A stretch of DNA of 64,000 bases from Rhizobium viscosum (GTDB lineage: Bacteria; Pseudomonadota; Alphaproteobacteria; Rhizobiales; Rhizobiaceae), in NCBI RefSeq assembly GCF_014873945.1, contig NZ_JADBEC010000001.1, positions 1,674,001 through 1,738,000 of the forward strand, read 5' to 3'. This document shows, one piece after another, positions 45,743-54,809 of the stretch (positions within the stretch are counted from its first letter, which is position 1; each line of letters opens with the position of its first letter). The notes beneath the pieces were generated by a model. The model was not told where the DNA came from, did no database searches, and worked only from the letters and a program-made list of their open reading frames with translations. The translations under genes were made by a program, and so were the position numbers.

Positions 45743-46651
45743 ATGTTGAAGAAAGCACTTTTTGCGGCTACGGCGATCCTGTCGCTCGCAGCCGGCGCTG
45801 CCAATGCCGCTGACCTCAAGGAATTCCGCGTCGGCATCCTCGGCGGCGAAAACGAAACCGACCGCCTGCGCAACTACGCCTGCCTTGCAGACCACCTGAA
45901 GCAGGAATTCGGCTTCGAGAAGGTTTCGCTCTTCCCGGCCGCCGACTATGACGGCGTTATCCAGGGCCTCCTCGGCGGCACGCTCGACTTCGCCGAACTC
46001 GGCGCTTCCGGCTACGCATCCGTTTACATCAAGGACCCGAAGGCTGTTACGCCGATCCTGACGACGCAGCAGAAGGACGGCTCCACTGGTTACTACTCGA
46101 TCGGTCTCGCTCTGAAGTCCTCCGGCATCAAGACGATCAAGGACGCCAAGGGCAAGAAGCTCGGCTACGCCGATCCGGACTCCACCTCGGGCTACCTCGT
46201 TCCGCTGACGCAGATCCCGAAGGACACCGGCATGCCGAACGACAAGTTCTTTGCTTCCACGCAGTTCAGCGGCGGTCATGAGAACAACCTGCTCGCTGCC
46301 TACGACGGCAAGGTCGACGTTGCCGTTGACGACTCGTCGGGCATCGGCGACTTCAAGGACGGTTACACCTCCGGCACCTTCCGCAAGGAAGTCGACAAGG
46401 GCGCCGTCGACCCGAACAAGCTGGTCGAAGTATGGCGTTCGCCGCTGATCCCGAACGGCCCGCTCGTCGTTCGCAACGCTCTCGGCGAAGAGTGGCAGAA
46501 GAAGCTCACCGCCTTCTTCACGGCCCTGCCGGAGAAGGATCACAAGTGCTTCGCAGCTATCGAAGGCGGCGACTACAAGGGCTACGCCCCGGTCAAGCAC
46601 GACTTCTACAACGCTGTTGTAGAAGTTCGTAAGGCTGCTATCGGCGGCTGA
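45743..46651 (+). CDS. phnD: Phosphonate ABC transporter substrate-binding protein
   Basis: A 302-residue periplasmic binding protein with a signal peptide (MLKKALFAATAILSLAAGAANA). The family element RVGILGGENETDRLRNY and the ligand region DPDSTSGYLVP, with its Ser/Thr residues for phosphonate oxygen contacts, are present. AGGAGAG precedes the ATG. Codon use is strongly biased, consistent with high expression. A terminator follows before phnE1. Confidence 0.95.
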   Translation: MLKKALFAATAILSLAAGAANAADLKEFRVGILGGENETDRLRNYACLADHLKQEFGFEKVSLFPAADYDGVIQGLLGGTLDFAELGASGYASVYIKDPKAVTPILTTQQKDGSTGYYSIGLALKSSGIKTIKDAKGKKLGYADPDSTSGYLVPLTQIPKDTGMPNDKFFASTQFSGGHENNLLAAYDGKVDVAVDDSSGIGDFKDGYTSGTFRKEVDKGAVDPNKLVEVWRSPLIPNGPLVVRNALGEEWQKKLTAFFTALPEKDHKCFAAIEGGDYKGYAPVKHDFYNAVVEVRKAAIGG

Positions 46652-46669
46652 TTGCACAATCCGTATACA

Positions 46670-46696
46670 GGGCGGCCGGCAACGGCCGCCCCTTTT
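46670..46696 (+). terminator. Intra-operon terminator between phnD and phnE1
   Basis: GGGCGGCCG (46670-46678) pairs with CGGCCGCCC (46683-46691) around a GCAA loop, followed by CTTTTC. It sits between phnD and phnE1, the same arrangement as at 8551-8596, and likely lowers permease expression relative to the binding protein. Confidence 0.8.
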
Positions 46697-46718
46697 CTTG
46701 TGACCAGGCGAGGCGTTC

Positions 46719-47684
46719 ATGACTATTGCCGATACACAGCATCATGTGCCGATGCAGAGCACGAAGGAAATCGCCACAGCCTGGGACAGGATGATCGCGA
46801 GGCGGCGTTTATATACCGCGCTTGGTCTGGTGATCCTCATCGCCGCCTTCGTCAGCTCCGTGCGCTTTGCCGACGAGAGCAATGCCGGTCACTTCTTCGA
46901 GCGCCTGCCGCATCTCTTCGATTTCCTGAGCTGGCTTATCCCAAAAGACTGGACCGATGTCTGGCGCGCGCTTTTCGATATTGCGAGCCCGAATGACAAG
47001 GGTGGCGAAGAATTCAATTTCGCCAACGGGCGTGTCTATGTCTGGGGCAGTTTCTATATCCCCGAATATTTCGAGCTGATGATCGTCACGATCAATATCG
47101 CGCTTGTCTCGACCATCATCGCCTTCGTCTTCGCCGTTCCGCTAAGCTTCTTTGCGGCGCGCAATCTGACGAAGAACTGGCCGTTGCGCATCCTCACCAA
47201 GCGCATCATGGAATTCCTGCGCGCCTTCCCGGAGATCGTTATCGCCGGCCTGTTTTCGGCGATCCTGTCGATCGGACCGGTGGCGGCCATCATCGCGATC
47301 ACGCTCCATACGATCGGCGCGCTCGGCAAGCTCTTCTACGAAGTCGCCGAAAACATCGACATGAAACCGGACGAAGGCATGCGGGCCGTCGGCGCGAACT
47401 GGCTGGAGCGCGTGCGTTTCGCCGCTCTGCCGCAGGTCATGCCGAACTACGCGTCCTATGCGCTGCTGCGCCTCGAGATCAACGTGCGCGCATCGACCAT
47501 CATCGGCGCCGTCGGCGGCGGCGGTATCGGCGAAGAGCTCAAGCTCTCCATTTCCCGCGGCTTCGGGGCGAAGACCGTGGCGCTCGTGCTGCTGCTCTTC
47601 GTGACGATCGTCGCGGTCGACCAGTTCTCCGCCTGGCTGCGCCGCCGTCTCGTCGGCGAACACGCCTTCCTCCTGCAACATTGA
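46719..47684 (+). CDS. phnE: Phosphonate ABC transporter permease PhnE1
   Basis: A 321-residue permease with about six helices. After the first helix is a periplasmic segment of about 90 residues, followed by the core with the EAA loop (GMRAVGANWLERVRFAALPQVMPNY). The phnE family signature SFFAARNLT is present. It is the first of two phnE genes; the second starts eight bases on. Confidence 0.93.
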   Translation: MTIADTQHHVPMQSTKEIATAWDRMIARRRLYTALGLVILIAAFVSSVRFADESNAGHFFERLPHLFDFLSWLIPKDWTDVWRALFDIASPNDKGGEEFNFANGRVYVWGSFYIPEYFELMIVTINIALVSTIIAFVFAVPLSFFAARNLTKNWPLRILTKRIMEFLRAFPEIVIAGLFSAILSIGPVAAIIAITLHTIGALGKLFYEVAENIDMKPDEGMRAVGANWLERVRFAALPQVMPNYASYALLRLEINVRASTIIGAVGGGGIGEELKLSISRGFGAKTVALVLLLFVTIVAVDQFSAWLRRRLVGEHAFLLQH

Positions 47685-47691
47685 GGCTGCC

Positions 47692-49026
47692 ATGACGGTC
47701 ATCGACGCAAACCGCATGCATGAGATCGAAACGCGCTATCCGGAATATTTCCACCGGTCATTCCGCCAGCGTTTCGGCGGTCTCCTCATTGTGCTCGCCA
47801 CGATCCTCTACGGCATCTATGCCGTCTGGTTCTTCGACCTGCCGAAGCTCATCGCCGAAGCTCATTGGGAGCGCTTCGGCATCTATATGAGCCAGTGGAT
47901 CAGCTATGACGTGCAGCCGGAATTCCGTATCCAGGACGATGGGACGATCCAGACGCGCTATCCGCGCTTCTCGCCGCTCGGCGACAATCCGCATCCGGAT
48001 TGGCTGAAAACCAACACCGATGGCAGCATCACGGTTCTCGTCGGCGGCAGCGGCCGCACGGTGACGGTCAGCAAGAGCCAGACGACGATCGTTGCCCATG
48101 GCATGACGGTGCCGGTCGATGTTTCCAGCGGCGCGCCGAAAGTCGTTGGTCCGGTTCCGAGCTGGATGACGGTCTATGACGATAACGTGCTCGCCAATCT
48201 CGGTTTTGCCGGGGATGTCAGCATTTCCGTCGACCGTGTGAAGGTGCGCAAGCGATTTATCGGCTGGGCGAACTTCGTGTTCGATACGCAGTCGCCCTTC
48301 TTCGACAAGCCGGCAAGCGAGGTCATCAGTCTCATCGTCTCCGGCCCGCGGATCCACACCGATCAGTCGAACCTGTCGCTCGCTTTCGACAATATCTGGA
48401 ACAACAGCGAATGGCAGCATGGCGATGTCTGGACCAAGCTGTTCCAGACGATCGTGATGGCCTTCCTCGGCACGCTGCTGGGCTCGCTTGCGGCCTTCCC
48501 GCTCGCTTTCATGGCAGCGCGTAACATCACGCCCAACAGGTTCCTCAATCAAGCCCTGAAGCGGTTCTTCGACTTCCTTCGCTCGGTCGACATGCTGATC
48601 TGGGCACTTTTTCTGACGCGCGCCTTCGGTCCCGGCCCGCTCGCCGGTTCCGGCGCCATCTTCCTCACGGAGACCGGCACGCTCGGCAAACTCTACTCGG
48701 AAGGCCTCGAAAACATCGACAACAAACCGCGCGAAGGCGTGAAGTCGACGGGCGCCTCGACCGTACTCGTTCATCGCTACGGCATCATGCCGCAGATCGT
48801 CCCCGTCATCGTCAGCCAGACGCTCTATCAGTGGGAATCGAACGTTCGCGGCGCGACGATCATCGGCGCCGTTGGTGCCGGCGGGATCGGCCTCAAGCTC
48901 TGGGAAGCCATGCGCACCAATTCCAACTGGGAAAACGTCGCCTACATGGTCATCCTGATCCTGATCGTCGTCTTCCTGTTCGATACAGCATCCAATGCGC
49001 TGCGCCATCGCCTGATGGGCACCTAG
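47692..49026 (+). CDS. phnE: Phosphonate ABC transporter permease PhnE2, enlarged
   Basis: A 444-residue permease, larger than PhnE1. After the first helix (FGGLLIVLATILYGIYAVWFF) lies an extracytoplasmic insertion of about 180 residues rich in beta-type sequence (TVLVGGSGRTVTV and similar), then the normal core with AFMAARNITPNRF and the EAA loop (REGVKSTGASTVLVHRYGIMPQ). It pairs with PhnE1 as the transmembrane channel. The insertion seems to be normal for rhizobial PhnE2. Confidence 0.93.
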   Translation: MTVIDANRMHEIETRYPEYFHRSFRQRFGGLLIVLATILYGIYAVWFFDLPKLIAEAHWERFGIYMSQWISYDVQPEFRIQDDGTIQTRYPRFSPLGDNPHPDWLKTNTDGSITVLVGGSGRTVTVSKSQTTIVAHGMTVPVDVSSGAPKVVGPVPSWMTVYDDNVLANLGFAGDVSISVDRVKVRKRFIGWANFVFDTQSPFFDKPASEVISLIVSGPRIHTDQSNLSLAFDNIWNNSEWQHGDVWTKLFQTIVMAFLGTLLGSLAAFPLAFMAARNITPNRFLNQALKRFFDFLRSVDMLIWALFLTRAFGPGPLAGSGAIFLTETGTLGKLYSEGLENIDNKPREGVKSTGASTVLVHRYGIMPQIVPVIVSQTLYQWESNVRGATIIGAVGAGGIGLKLWEAMRTNSNWENVAYMVILILIVVFLFDTASNALRHRLMGT

Positions 49027-49049
49027 GCCGGTCACTAAGCCGAAGTAAA

Positions 49050-49075
49050 GATGATGACGGGCTGCCGTCATCATC
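49050..49075 (+). terminator. Hairpin after phnE2
   Basis: GATGATGACGG (49050-49060) and CCGTCATCATC (49065-49075) form a perfect 11-bp stem with a 4-base loop. The following T content is weak (ATTCTGTC), so termination may be partial. It separates the transporter genes from the DUF1045-phnM-phnN group. Confidence 0.5.
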
Positions 49076-49175
49076 ATTCTGTCATGGAAATCTTTTAGCC
49101 GGAGCGTGCTTGCGGTTCGCCGCCAAATCACTGCACATTGCGCTCCCCATTCGGACGATCTCCAGGATAAACGCC

Positions 49176-49871
49176 TTGCGCTACGCTCTCTATTTTTCGC
49201 CGTCTAAGGATCATTCCCTGACGGATGCGGCCTCTGTCTGGCTCGGCCGCAATGCCTTTACCGGCGAGACCTATCCTGCACCCGAATATGAGACGCTGCC
49301 AGCCAGCGAGCAATTCGAACTGACCGCCGATCCCCGCCGCTATGGTTTCCACGCGACGATCAAGGCGCCATTTGAGCTTGCCTCATCCGTGACCGAAAAG
49401 GACCTGATGGCGGTCGTCGAAGATTTTGCCGCCAACACGCCGGCCTTTGAAATCCCGGAGCTGGTGCTCGGCCAGCTCGGCCGCTTCTTCGCGCTTGTGC
49501 CGGGTTCGCTACACCAACCGCTTCAGGATTTCGCGGCAAAGGTGGTAAAGTCTTTCGAGCCGTTCCGGGCGGCACTCTCCGATGCCGATATTATCAGGCG
49601 CAAACCGGAAAGGCTTTCCGAGAGCCAGCGCAATAATCTCATGCGCTGGGGCTATCCATATGTCATGGATGACTTCGGCTTCCACATGACGCTGACCGGC
49701 CAGGTGCCGGAAGAGCGCGCGGACGTGATGAAGGCGATCCTGGCGGAGCGTTTCGCAGCTTTCACCGGCAGGCCGCTTCACATTTCCGGCCTTGCCGTCT
49801 TTCGCGAGGAGGCGCGCGGCGCGCCTTTCAAAGTCCACACATGGCTGCCTCTTGCTGGCGCCAAAAGCTGA
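49176..49871 (+). CDS. DUF1045 phosphonate-operon protein, 2H phosphoesterase-like
   Basis: A 231-residue cytosolic protein of the DUF1045/TIGR03223 family, found in phn operons. Two HxT motifs, H59-A-T61 (RYGFHATIKAPF) and H170-M-T172 (FGFHMTLTGQV), match the paired catalytic motifs of the 2H phosphoesterase superfamily, which open cyclic phosphates. The start is a TTG at 49176, preceded by CCAGGATAA; no ATG with this product start exists. It lies directly before phnM and phnN. Since phnP is absent here, it is a good candidate for hydrolysis of ribose cyclic phosphate. That role is inference. Confidence 0.85.
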   Translation: MRYALYFSPSKDHSLTDAASVWLGRNAFTGETYPAPEYETLPASEQFELTADPRRYGFHATIKAPFELASSVTEKDLMAVVEDFAANTPAFEIPELVLGQLGRFFALVPGSLHQPLQDFAAKVVKSFEPFRAALSDADIIRRKPERLSESQRNNLMRWGYPYVMDDFGFHMTLTGQVPEERADVMKAILAERFAAFTGRPLHISGLAVFREEARGAPFKVHTWLPLAGAKS

Positions 49872-49884
49872 AAGATTTTCTGAC

Positions 49885-51024
49885 ATGAGCAAAGAGACCG
49901 TTCTTTCAAATGCCCGTATCGTTCTCGAAGACGATATTCTTTCGGGCTCAATCCTGATCCGTGACGGCAAGATCGCTGATATTTCGGAAGGCAGTTCGGT
50001 AGCCGGCGAGGATTTCGAGGGCGACTACATCATTCCCGGCCTCGTCGAGCTGCACACGGACCATCTGGAAGGCCACTATTCGCCGCGTCCGGGCATCCGC
50101 TGGAACAAGACGGCGGCCATACAGGCCCATGACGCGCAGATCGTCACCTCGGGCATCACCACGGTCTTCGACTGCCTGCGCATGGGTGCTGACGAAGACG
50201 GCGGCTTCGAACACGGCGAAATGCGCGAGATGGCCGATGCCATCCAGTCCGCCGAAAAGGAAGGGCGTCTGCGCGCCGAGCATCTCCTCCATCTGCGTTG
50301 CGAGGTTTCGGCCGACAACGTGCTGCAGCACTTCGCCGATTTCGAGAATGATCCTTATGTCCGTCTCGTCTCGCTGATGGACCATGCGCCCGGCCAGCGC
50401 CAGTTCCAGACGATGGATCAGTACATCTTTTACTATCAGAAGAAGCGCGGTCTTTCCGATGAGGAGTTCGCCCGCTTCTGCGCCAGACGCATCGCCGAGT
50501 CCGATCGCAATTCGACGCCAAATCGCGACGCGATCTCCAAGGTCTGCGCCGAACGCGGCATCACCGTCGCAAGCCATGACGATGCCACATCTGCTCATGT
50601 CGATGAGGCGATCGAAAACGGCGTTCGCCTTGCCGAGTTCCCGACCAGCATCGACGCGGCCCGGCTGTCGCATGAAAACGGCATGAGCGTGCTGATGGGC
50701 GCACCGAACATCGTGCGCGGCAAATCGCACTCCGGCAATATCGCCGCGCGTGATCTGGCGCAGCTCGGCGTTCTCGACGTGCTTTCGTCCGATTATGTAC
50801 CGCTCAGCCTGCTGCATGCGCCCTTCATTCTTGCCGACGAGGTTGAGGGCATTACTTTGTCGAAGGCAATTGCAATGGTGACGGCAACTCCAGCACGCGC
50901 CGTCAGCCTCAACGATCGCGGCCGCATCGCAACCGGCCTGCGTGCCGATCTCGTCCGCGTTCACCGTTCGCATGGCGTGCCGGTGACCCGCTCCGTCTGG
51001 CGTGAAGGACGCCGTGTCGCATGA
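49885..51024 (+). CDS. phnM: Alpha-D-ribose 1-methylphosphonate 5-triphosphate diphosphatase
   Basis: A 379-residue amidohydrolase that removes pyrophosphate from ribose-methylphosphonate triphosphate, giving the substrate of PhnJ. Metal-site motifs are visible: ELHTDHLEGHYSPRPGIRWN (HxDxxEGH), DHAPGQRQF, SHDDATSAHV and LSSDYVPLS with the late aspartate. The ATG at 49885 is 13 bases after the DUF1045 stop. Its stop overlaps phnN as ATGA. Confidence 0.95.
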   Translation: MSKETVLSNARIVLEDDILSGSILIRDGKIADISEGSSVAGEDFEGDYIIPGLVELHTDHLEGHYSPRPGIRWNKTAAIQAHDAQIVTSGITTVFDCLRMGADEDGGFEHGEMREMADAIQSAEKEGRLRAEHLLHLRCEVSADNVLQHFADFENDPYVRLVSLMDHAPGQRQFQTMDQYIFYYQKKRGLSDEEFARFCARRIAESDRNSTPNRDAISKVCAERGITVASHDDATSAHVDEAIENGVRLAEFPTSIDAARLSHENGMSVLMGAPNIVRGKSHSGNIAARDLAQLGVLDVLSSDYVPLSLLHAPFILADEVEGITLSKAIAMVTATPARAVSLNDRGRIATGLRADLVRVHRSHGVPVTRSVWREGRRVA

Positions 51025-51620
51025 TGATGATGCACGAACCCCATCCGGGCGCCGGTGCCGAACGCGGCATCATGGTCGTCGTCGTCGGCCCGAGCGGGGC
51101 TGGCAAGGATACGCTGATGAACCTGGCGGCCCGGCATTTCGATCGCCGGGAGGACGTGCATTTTGCCCGCCGCGTCATCACGCGTGAAGGCGATGCCGGC
51201 GGAGAGGATCACCTCGCCGTTTCGGATGCGGGATTCGCATCGATGGAGCAGTCCGGTGCCTTTGCCGTCTGGTGGGAGGCGCATGGTCTCAAATACGCCA
51301 TTCCGGCGGAGGTTTCCGTCGCGCTGTCCAAGGGCCACATTGTCGTCGCGAACGGTTCGCGTTCGGCGCTGCACCGTTTCCAGGCCGCCTTTCCGCGGCT
51401 GAAGGTCATCAATGTGACGGCCCGCCCGGAAGTGCTGGCCAACCGCCTGGAAGCGCGCGGCCGCGAGACGCATGAGGACATCATGGCACGGCTGGCCCGC
51501 GGCCCGCTGACGGTGCGCGGTGATTACGATGTCGTGGAACTCGACAACAGCGGCTCGCTGGAAGAGGCAGAACGCAAGATGATCGACATCCTTGATGGTT
51601 TCCTGAAGGAAATCGTCTAG
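51021..51620 (+). CDS. phnN: Ribose 1,5-bisphosphate phosphokinase
   Basis: A 199-residue kinase that turns ribose 1,5-bisphosphate into PRPP, completing C-P lyase metabolism. Walker A GPSGAGKDT follows VVVV in a guanylate-kinase-like fold; the FARRVITR and GLKYAIP segments are typical. The N-terminus has four consecutive Met codons; 51021, which overlaps phnM, is the longest choice, and a start at residue 18 is possible. It is followed by the GrpB-family gene after nine bases. Confidence 0.94.
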   Translation: MMMMHEPHPGAGAERGIMVVVVGPSGAGKDTLMNLAARHFDRREDVHFARRVITREGDAGGEDHLAVSDAGFASMEQSGAFAVWWEAHGLKYAIPAEVSVALSKGHIVVANGSRSALHRFQAAFPRLKVINVTARPEVLANRLEARGRETHEDIMARLARGPLTVRGDYDVVELDNSGSLEEAERKMIDILDGFLKEIV

Positions 51621-51629
51621 ACGGGGGAA

Positions 51630-52142
51630 ATGAGAATGGCCATTCATGTCGTCGACTATGACCCGGAATGGCCGTCTCTCTTCCGTCAGATCGTCGGCGA
51701 GCTTGAGCCGTTTCTCGCCGATCTCGCCCCCGTCTTTCATCACGTCGGCAGCACATCCGTCCCCGGACTGGCGGCCAAGCCGAAGATCGACCTGCATGCT
51801 GCCTTTGCGAATGCGAATGTGCTTCCCGAGGCGATCGAACGAATGCAATCGCTCGGCGCCTACACCTTCCATGGCGACAAGTACCAGCAGCAGACATGGA
51901 CCTTCACCAGCGGCAAGGGCTCGTACGGCGCACGGCTCTATCTATGCTCGACTAACAATGCCGTTTTACGAGACCGAATCGCGTTTCGCGACTATCTGCG
52001 CTCGCACGCGGAACGAGCGAACGCCTATGCCATCCTCAAAATGAAGCTCATGGGCGAGGCAAATGGCGATTGGGACTATTATACAGGCGGCAAGCGTGAC
52101 TTCGTGCTCGAGACGCTGCGGCTGGCCTCCAAGGAAGGATAA
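51630..52142 (+). CDS. GrpB-family (UPF0157) protein
   Basis: A 170-residue protein of the GrpB family, related to nucleotidyltransferases and sometimes fused to dephospho-CoA kinase. The motifs VVDYDPEWPSLF, HHVGSTSVPGLAAKPKIDL and the C-terminal KRDFV are characteristic. GGGGGAAA precedes the start. It is nine bases after phnN and so probably the last gene of the phn operon. No function in phosphonate use is known; it may simply share the transcript. Confidence 0.85.
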   Translation: MRMAIHVVDYDPEWPSLFRQIVGELEPFLADLAPVFHHVGSTSVPGLAAKPKIDLHAAFANANVLPEAIERMQSLGAYTFHGDKYQQQTWTFTSGKGSYGARLYLCSTNNAVLRDRIAFRDYLRSHAERANAYAILKMKLMGEANGDWDYYTGGKRDFVLETLRLASKEG

Positions 52143-52157
52143 CCAGCCGCGCTCCGA

Positions 52158-54533
52158 TTATTCGCCGTCGCCGCGGCCCGAGACGATCTCGCGTTTACCG
52201 ACGTGGTTTGCCGGGCCGACCAGCCCTTCCTTTTCCATGCGCTCGACTAGCGAGGCGGCGCGGTTATAGCCGATGCCGAGGCGGCGCTGGATGTAGGAGG
52301 TCGAGCACTTCTTGTCGCGCATGACGACCTTGACGGCCTGCTGGTAGAGCTCGTCGCCATCCTCGGCGCCCATGGCGCTCTTGTCGAAGACGGCGCCGTC
52401 CTCTTCATCCTCGGCTTCCTCGTCCTCGCCGGCCGTGACCGTATCGAGATATTCCGGCCGGCCCTGCGTCTTCAGGTGTGCCACGACCTTCTCGACTTCG
52501 GCATCGGAAACGAAGGGGCCGTGGACGCGGGAGATGCGGCCGCCGCCCTGCATATGCAGCATGTCGCCCTGGCCGAGCAACTGTTCGGCGCCTTGTTCGC
52601 CAAGGATCGTACGGCTGTCGATCTTGGAGGTGACCTGGAAGGAGATGCGGGTCGGGAAATTCGCCTTGATCGTGCCGGTAATGACGTCGACGGACGGACG
52701 CTGGGTTGCCATGATGAGATGGATGCCGGCGGCACGCGCCATCTGCGCCAGACGCTGGATCGCGCCTTCGATCTCCTTGCCGGCGACCATCATCAGGTCG
52801 GCCATTTCGTCGACGATGACGACGATATAGGGCATCGGAGCCAGATCCAGTTCCTGCTGCTCCTCGATCGGCGCACCCGTCTGCCGGTCGAAACCGACCT
52901 GGACCATGATATGGATGGTCTCGCCTTTCTCGCGGGCCTGGCTGACGCGGCCGTTGTAACCGTCGATATTGCGCACACCGAGGCGCGACATCTTGCGATA
53001 GCGCTCCTCCATCTCGCGCACCGCCCATTTCAGCGCCATGACCGCCTTCTTAGGATCGGTGACGACGGGCGTCAGCAGATGCGGGATACCGTCATAGACG
53101 GAGAGTTCCAGCATCTTGGGATCGACCATGATGAGGCGGCATTGTTCCGGCGTCATGCGGTAGAGCAGTGACAGGATCATCGTGTTGATGGCAACGGACT
53201 TGCCCGAACCGGTGGTGCCGGCGACGAGCAGATGCGGCATCTTCGCGAGTTCGGCGATCACGGGTTCGCCGCCGATCGTCTTGCCGAGGCCGAGCGCCAG
53301 CTTGTAGCCGCTCTTGTCGAAATCCTCGCTCTCGATCATCTCGCGGAAATAGACGGTTTCGCGCGTCGCATTCGGCAGTTCGATGCCGATGACGTTGCGG
53401 CCGGGAACGACAGCAACACGGGCTGACAGCGCCGACATGGAGCGGGCGATATCATCGGCAAGGCCGATGACGCGGGACGATTTCACGCCCGGCGCCGGCT
53501 CGAATTCATAGAGTGTGACGACCGGACCGGGGCGGACATGGATGATCTCGCCCTTGACGCCGAAATCCTCCAGCACGCTTTCCAGAAGGCCGGCATTCTG
53601 TTCCAGCGTTTCCTGCGACATGATCTCGCCGAGCCGCTCCGGCGGCTCCTGCAACAGGGCGCGGGGCGGGAATTCGTAGCCCGATGCATCGACCTTCTCG
53701 ACGATCATGCGGCCTGGGCGAACCGGGGACAATGCAGGTGCGGTGATCTCGACACGTGATGCCGGCGGGACTTCTGCCGGTGCCGGGTTCGACTGCACCA
53801 CAGGCGCCTGTACATCTGGGGTCTGAACTATCGGACCCTGGGCAACGGGAGTTGAATCGACCGGAGCCGGAGCAACGCGTGCTGCCGGAGGACGTGCAGG
53901 GCGGACTGGCGCGGGTGCAACGGGCAGCGTTGCGCGTGGTGCCACCGGCGCCGGATTATGCCGGCCCGGGCGCCATTCCATGATCCGGAAGCGCGAGGTG
54001 ATCGATTCGGGTTCGGCCTGCTGCAAAGCAATAACCGGGGTGCGTGATGGAGCCGCATCCGTCTCCTCGAAGGCCATGACCTCCCAGAAGGCGAAATCCG
54101 AAATGGAGGAAAGCTCCGTTGCGGCGCGTAGCGTGGTTTCGACAGGAATTGCGGCAGCGGGCTGCGGCTGAGATTCCGGCTGCGGCGCGACGATCGTCTC
54201 GGCCACTTCGGGCAGATAGATATCGAAGGGTACGTTCACCGTGATCGGCGCGCGCATCTGCGGTGCTGCTGCGGGTTGCGGCGCTACTACGGCCTGCGGC
54301 GGAGGCGCTACGATTTCCTCACGAACCGGCCTTTCCGGCGCGTGGCGCTTGCTGATCAGCGTTTCCGGCGTGCGGGTGAAACGGACGTTCGGGGCGAGCG
54401 AGAAATTGCTCTGCCAGAGCGGCGGCACCGGCTTTTCGCCTTCATATTCCACGGGTGCATTTTCGGGATGTTCAGCTTCAAGTCCGGAGGAGAAATCTCC
54501 GGCATCCGTCAAATTGGTTCTAGGAAAACGCAT
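52158..54533 (-). CDS. ftsK: FtsK-type DNA translocase lacking the membrane domain
   Basis: A 791-residue protein. The C-terminal motor is complete: Walker [10 protein letters not shown], Walker [15 protein letters not shown] and the gamma winged-helix domain ([20 protein letters not shown] onward) that reads KOPS. The first about 300 residues are Pro/Ala/Glu-rich and contain no hydrophobic helix, unlike classic FtsK with four. It converges with the GrpB gene. Start at the ATG at 54533; a GTG at 54548 is possible. The function is probably chromosome dimer resolution or segregation, but membrane anchoring must differ. Confidence 0.9.
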   Translation of the reverse strand: MRFPRTNLTDAGDFSSGLEAEHPENAPVEYEGEKPVPPLWQSNFSLAPNVRFTRTPETLISKRHAPERPVREEIVAPPPQAVVAPQPAAAPQMRAPITVNVPFDIYLPEVAETIVAPQPESQPQPAAAIPVETTLRAATELSSISDFAFWEVMAFEETDAAPSRTPVIALQQAEPESITSRFRIMEWRPGRHNPAPVAPRATLPVAPAPVRPARPPAARVAPAPVDSTPVAQGPIVQTPDVQAPVVQSNPAPAEVPPASRVEITAPALSPVRPGRMIVEKVDASGYEFPPRALLQEPPERLGEIMSQETLEQNAGLLESVLEDFGVKGEIIHVRPGPVVTLYEFEPAPGVKSSRVIGLADDIARSMSALSARVAVVPGRNVIGIELPNATRETVYFREMIESEDFDKSGYKLALGLGKTIGGEPVIAELAKMPHLLVAGTTGSGKSVAINTMILSLLYRMTPEQCRLIMVDPKMLELSVYDGIPHLLTPVVTDPKKAVMALKWAVREMEERYRKMSRLGVRNIDGYNGRVSQAREKGETIHIMVQVGFDRQTGAPIEEQQELDLAPMPYIVVIVDEMADLMMVAGKEIEGAIQRLAQMARAAGIHLIMATQRPSVDVITGTIKANFPTRISFQVTSKIDSRTILGEQGAEQLLGQGDMLHMQGGGRISRVHGPFVSDAEVEKVVAHLKTQGRPEYLDTVTAGEDEEAEDEEDGAVFDKSAMGAEDGDELYQQAVKVVMRDKKCSTSYIQRRLGIGYNRAASLVERMEKEGLVGPANHVGKREIVSGRGDGE

Positions 54534-54707
54534 GCGACAGTTACTCACTCACGCTTGGTAAATTCTGACATCCTTCCGGATAGGAAATGAAGGTTAATAA
54601 GTTCCTTCCAGCCGTCTCGTTCCGGAACGACCAAAATGACGAAACCTCATTGGTTTCAGGGATTTGACTCTCCAGGAAAAATCTTTGGGGTAATCTGACG
54701 AAGCGCC

Positions 54708-54808
54708 TTAAAGCGTGTCGCGATCTCTAGGATTCGCTTGCCACGCTTTAAGCACTTGTTTTCGCATGTCGTCATCGCAAAACCGCTGCACAGTTTTGCG
54801 CGACATGC
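54708..54808. repeat. Dispersed hairpin repeat, family C, copy 2 (beside polA)
   Basis: GCATGTCG at 54764-54771 and CGACATGC at 54801-54808 enclose a second inverted pair, CGCAAAAC and GTTTTGCG, matching the copy at 20548-20590. A further pair, AAAGCGTG/CACGCTTT, lies to its left (54708-54750). The polA stop codon is directly adjacent, so the hairpin may act as the polA terminator. Confidence 0.75.
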
Positions 54809-54809
54809 C

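Noticed and set aside
47758..49131. Minus-strand open frame of 457 codons opposite phnE2
   Set aside because: Shadow of an operon gene with clear permease motifs; reads against the whole phn operon.
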